A stretch of 64,000 bases of DNA from Dimorphilus gyrociliatus (Eukaryota > Annelida > Polychaeta > Dinophilidae), in assembly GCA_904063045.1 (NCBI GenBank), contig CAJFCJ010000007.1:4409404-4473403 (forward strand), read 5' to 3'. Position 1 is the first letter of the stretch; every line of letters begins with the position of its first letter. The notes beneath the pieces are model-generated. The model worked only from the letters and a program-made list of their open reading frames with translations, searched no databases and was not told the DNA's origin. The translations under genes were made by a program, and so were the position numbers. This document shows, in pieces, positions 60,602 to 64,000 of this stretch.

Positions 60602-61392
60602 ATAATGCGTATTTAAAGAATTCTATGGAATATATGAGATAAAAAGAGAATTTAGCAAGAAAGAAGAGTATCTTATTATTTATATCAAGATGAGGAGACT
60701 GATCTTTGTTTATATCTCTGCTCTTTCTATGATGGACGTTACATAGTTATAATAAAATTTTTAATGAACTTACCTGTTCTGCTACGGCTTCTGCTTCTTG
60801 GAATTCTCATCGACATATTTCTAGTAAGGCGTCCCGGAATAGGAACATCAATTATTTCCCTTCTTACAGGTGGTAATGATGTTCTAGATCTTGTTCTTCC
60901 AGTATATTCGGGATTATAAGGAGGTGGACGTTCTTGATTTTGAAGAGCAAGAATTGATTCGTTAGATTCTTTTCTGCATAGGCCACAAACTTGATTGGGA
61001 AGACTCTGATATTCTGGAAATCTTGAATAGCACACTTGACATATTGAATGATTACAGATATGACGCAATATATCTTTTGGATTATGGCAAATAGAACAAT
61101 AATCCTTAGAATTTGGTATATCAACTATAATTCCAGATCTTGAATTTCGTATTAGTTTTTGTAAATTCAAAGCAGTCTTATCGGTTGTAATAAATGAATA
61201 TTTTGTAAAAAATCCACAGCAATCGCAGATTAATCCAGTAGAATTTCCTAATAGTTCATTTTCCCTAACACAAAACAAACATATCGAATGCTGACACGAT
61301 AATAGTTGAGGTTTTCTCGTATGCTTATCATAGAGATTCCGACAATTTTGACAAAAAATAAGATATTTTATTATTGGGTGGTCGACATCCAT
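59686..61392 (-). CDS. Double-RING protein with C-terminal propeller-like region (TRIM-related?)
   Basis: Exons 60774-61392 and 59686-60530 give 487 residues. The N-terminus has two zinc modules of RING type: CQNC...CQHSICLFC...CDCC (residues about 14-60) and CSICHNP...CNHSICQVC...CGLC (about 98-140). Next come a P-P-P-Y motif (ERPPPYNPEYTG), an Arg/Ser-rich stretch (RSRSRSR), and about 280 residues of repeated short strands (for example ARFGTIGASLESLHYF, DISVDLNRNVYVLIRSKIICLDADG, AVDQKKNIIYGDRYGMVFRI, MCLNDARNVLFLSIGNSN). The spacing of these strands resembles NHL or WD-like propeller blades. A RING plus propeller suggests a TRIM-NHL-like ubiquitin ligase, but there is no coiled coil and the second module is a RING rather than an obvious B-box. 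The P-P-x-Y may bind WW domains. Function is not known. Confidence 0.8.
60558..60602. repeat. Compound (TA)n(TG)n microsatellite in an intron
   Basis: A TA run passing directly into a TG run, inside the single intron of the double-RING gene. Confidence 0.9.
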
Positions 61393-61627
61393 CTTGATTT
61401 ATCGTCTCTGCTAGAAATCGAAATAGATACTTTAAAAGGCTATCTCGTTAGATTAACTCTCTTCGAAGACTTAACTAAACACTAATCAGACAAAAGAGTT
61501 TGAGCACTAAAATAAAACTATTTCAAACAATTTTAGACCTATCACAAACGTAGATGACTCATTTTTTAAAAATTAAACAAAGAGTACAACTAATCGCCTT
61601 AGTTAAAAGTGTATAAAATCAACTTAC

Positions 61628-61666
61628 CTCCGACATTAATTGTTCGGCATTCGTTTGACCTTTCAT
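61628..61666 (-). other. Possible upstream exon / small uORF of the double-RING gene
   Basis: ATG at 61664-61666 opens MKGQTNAEQLMSE and ends at a strong GTAAGT donor. Spliced to the good acceptor at 61411-61412 it would add three codons and stop, nine bases before the main ATG and in the same frame. That would make a 16-codon uORF. A weaker acceptor directly before the main ATG would instead give an N-terminal extension. Both are inference. Confidence 0.35.
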
Positions 61667-62941
61667 ACTAAATTATTATTAGCATTTTAAAGATCTTTTC
61701 GCTTGTTAGATATAAATAACCGTCTAACCGACGCCAATACCTGTGGAAAATACCCCTGGAGAATCCATATAGTCACATGACAAAACAAATTCGATGATTG
61801 GTCAATAAATTTGAATTTATTTGAATTATATTAATTGCAAAAACCGTTACAGTGTTTATATGTTTGTAATAAAAATTGGTATGTTAATAATGAATAAAAA
61901 TCAATAAATTTTTAGAATATTTTCAATAATGTTTTTAAAAAGGAAAAAAAACTGTTGAATTATCATGAAAAATGATAAAAATAAATATAATCATTTATTT
62001 GCTATGATTAACATTTATTACCAATTTTTTAAATATTTTGGCTTATTTTGCATTGTATTTTATTGTTTTCTTTAAAGAAATGAATATAATTTAAAAATAA
62101 TTTAATATAACGCAAATATAAAAATCATTTACAACAAACTTCTTCCTTCTTAATTTGTATGATTTTCATAAAAACTTTAATATATCACAAATAAAACTGA
62201 TAGCCATAGATATATAATGAACAAATATGTATGTATACAATAAATACATTGTATATACAAGCTTATTTATAAAAAGTTGACAGTTTTATTACAAGAGATA
62301 CTATTTCAGCTTTATTATTATATCTTATTATGGTTTTTTTTTTTAATAAAAAAAACTTACAGAAGGGAAAACAAAGTTTTTTTCCTAGTTCCTTCATCCT
62401 GTTACTGAAAAATTTATTCATTTTATAAGCTTTTTTCTTTAGGAAGTGTCATTCTAACTATCATATTATTAAGCCTATATTACTCAATACTATGTTGCTT
62501 ATGTGGCTTATTCTAATTTAAAGTTGTTCATATTCTTTTCAAACCTACTGCATATGTATTATATTTCAATTGAAAAAAAAAACAATAGATGGCGCTGTTA
62601 GTATAACAATAATAATTAACAATAAGCGAACCTTATGCTATATAGTTTTTACTGAATATGTAACTACTTCCTTCTCTCTCCTATCTGAACCAATTAGTGG
62701 TAAAAGTTGTAAAAGTAATTGAGTTTAGAAAGTAAAATACTTTAATTAAAAATTTTTCCTATCAGCCATCGTCACTTGGGAGGATGAGAGGAGGGGGTGG
62801 AGGTTGTAGGGTAGGAGTCAAACGGTGCTAGGGAAAGGAAAGTAGCGAATACGTGTGTAATATATTTTGAAAAAGTACGGCAATGTTTCTACGTGATGTA
62901 AAATTCTTTATACATAATTATATTTAATGTAATTGGTTTTG

Positions 62942-62992
<51 letters not shown>

Positions 62993-64000
62993 TTATATAA
63001 TAGTCGATAAACGTGCTAATATAAGTTTATGCTACTAAATGAAAACTTCTGCGTCGTGTAAAGATTTTGTCGTGAACAAGAAAATATTTATTCATTCTTT
63101 GTAAAGGAACAACAACGCTATAACTAAATCACTTACTAAGGAATGATATTTAAATAAAATAGATAAGTTTCATTGTGAGTTATATAAACTATTGATAGTG
63201 GATTATATAGATATAGTTTATATCTACTTGTATATAGTATACAATTTATATATATATCGTATATATCGATCTATACCAATGTTCCCTTTTTTTGGAAGTG
63301 AAAAACAGCATCTCCACCCCCTTAGATTTACGCCCCCGCGCAGTTTTCTATAAAGTATCCTTACCTCTTCCCTGATTTCTTACAGTGACAGGAAAAGAAT
63401 CGAAATAATCTAGAACAGTTTTCCCTTAAACATTAATTATTAATGGCAATTAAATGATTAAAGAAAGAGGAATATTATCTTATTCAAATTAGGTTTTGTG
63501 TAGTGACGTAGAAAAGAGAATTTATTTGAGCAGGCAATTTTTAAATCTGCCTCAAAATGCTTTGATGGATTACTGTAATTATATTCTTGCTAAACAGTAA
63601 TTTTCCCGCCTTATTGTATTTGGGAAAAGTTTCATTATTCTAAATGTTTCTTTAAAGTCGTTACTGGAGTAAAAATGAGAAACTTGCATAGAGATGGAGA
63701 AACATTGAGATAGAGAAAAGGAAAGAGACAGATAAGAGAAATAGATGGGTAAATAGCGAGAGACAATGGGGGAGAGTAAAAATAAAGAAGAAAAGAATTG
63801 AAGAGTAATATGTGTTTGAGTAAGAAATTTTGAATAAGATAAGCTTGGGATTGAGATTATCTTTATTAAAGTGCATAGAAGATTATCTTTAATGAAAAAA
63901 AAAGCACATGAATATTTTCGTATAAAATTGCCATGCAAAAGAAAAAAGACCCTTTTTAAAATTTTTTCTTGGAAAATGATCGGTTTACTAAGGAATACGA
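61667..64000. other. Terminal gene-free region
   Basis: About 2.3 kb with no supportable gene. It holds a G-rich tract at 62778-62817, a long TA run at 62945-62992 and a GC-containing patch near 63305-63350 that could be a promoter of a gene beyond the window. ORFs at 63579-63938 are low-complexity. Confidence 0.5.
62945..62992. repeat. (TA)n microsatellite
   Basis: A long uninterrupted TA dinucleotide run. Confidence 0.95.

Noticed and set aside
63579-63938. 119-codon minus-strand ORF near the window end
   Set aside because: Driven by a purine-rich tract (Ser/Leu/Phe-rich translation); no domain.
1-64000. tRNA, rRNA, CRISPR arrays, transposases, viral genes
   Set aside because: Read-through found no tRNA boxes with a foldable cloverleaf, no spaced direct repeats of CRISPR type, and no reverse transcriptase, integrase or transposase motifs; a covariance-model and repeat-library search would be decisive.

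Overview
This is eukaryotic nuclear DNA from an animal. Protein-coding genes are split by many short GT-AG introns (mostly about 50-100 bases, AT-rich) and lie in very AT-rich DNA full of (TA)n microsatellites. The gene set is metazoan: axonemal dynein, IFT56, CARM1, GALNT2, GLD2, GPAT3/4, TMEM62, a TALE homeobox and RDH-like SDRs. The compact introns and a divergent TALE homeodomain resembling the spiralian-specific TALE genes suggest a lophotrochozoan with a compact genome, for example a small annelid. That placement is inference; the gene identities are much firmer.

Layout. Minus strand 48-3554: a GPAT3/4-type glycerol-3-phosphate acyltransferase. Minus 4146-5052: an atypical TALE homeobox gene. 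Minus 6767-29552: one giant gene of about 42 exons for an axonemal dynein heavy chain, best matching DNAH14. Two of its long introns hold small intronless genes: a 67-residue RING protein on the same strand (9848-10051) and a 158-residue protein with a death-domain-like C-terminus on the opposite strand (15629-16105). Plus 30059-32799, head to head with the dynein: a GALNT2-type polypeptide GalNAc-transferase. Minus 33122-35707: IFT56/TTC26. Minus 36260-39718: TMEM62. Plus 40020-42819: CARM1 copy A. Plus 44427-47509: CARM1 copy B. Minus 48069-49314 and plus 52961-54196: a divergent pair of RDH-like SDR genes with the same exon structure. Minus 55794-58254: cytoplasmic poly(A) polymerase GLD2. 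Minus 59686-61392: a double-RING protein with a C-terminal propeller-like region. The last 2.6 kb has no gene I can support.

The most informative structure is a tandem segmental duplication. A block running from inside IFT56 through TMEM62 into the tail of CARM1 (about 33351-42779) was copied immediately downstream (about 42780 onward). In the second copy IFT56 is a decayed pseudogene and TMEM62 is reduced to a first-exon scrap, while CARM1 stays intact. The junction falls inside the CARM1-A coding tail, so the last dozen or so residues of CARM1-A are read from antisense IFT56 sequence. The two CARM1 copies are near identical from exon 2 through the catalytic core but diverged in exon 1, intron 1 and the tail, as expected if gene conversion acted on the core.

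Functionally, the dynein and IFT56 are ciliary genes; CARM1, the TALE factor and GLD2 act in gene regulation; GPAT and the SDRs act in lipid or retinoid-type metabolism. Neighbouring genes do not form an obvious pathway. The head-to-head pairs DNAH14/GALNT2 (506 bp apart) and TMEM62/CARM1 (301 bp apart) probably share promoter regions.
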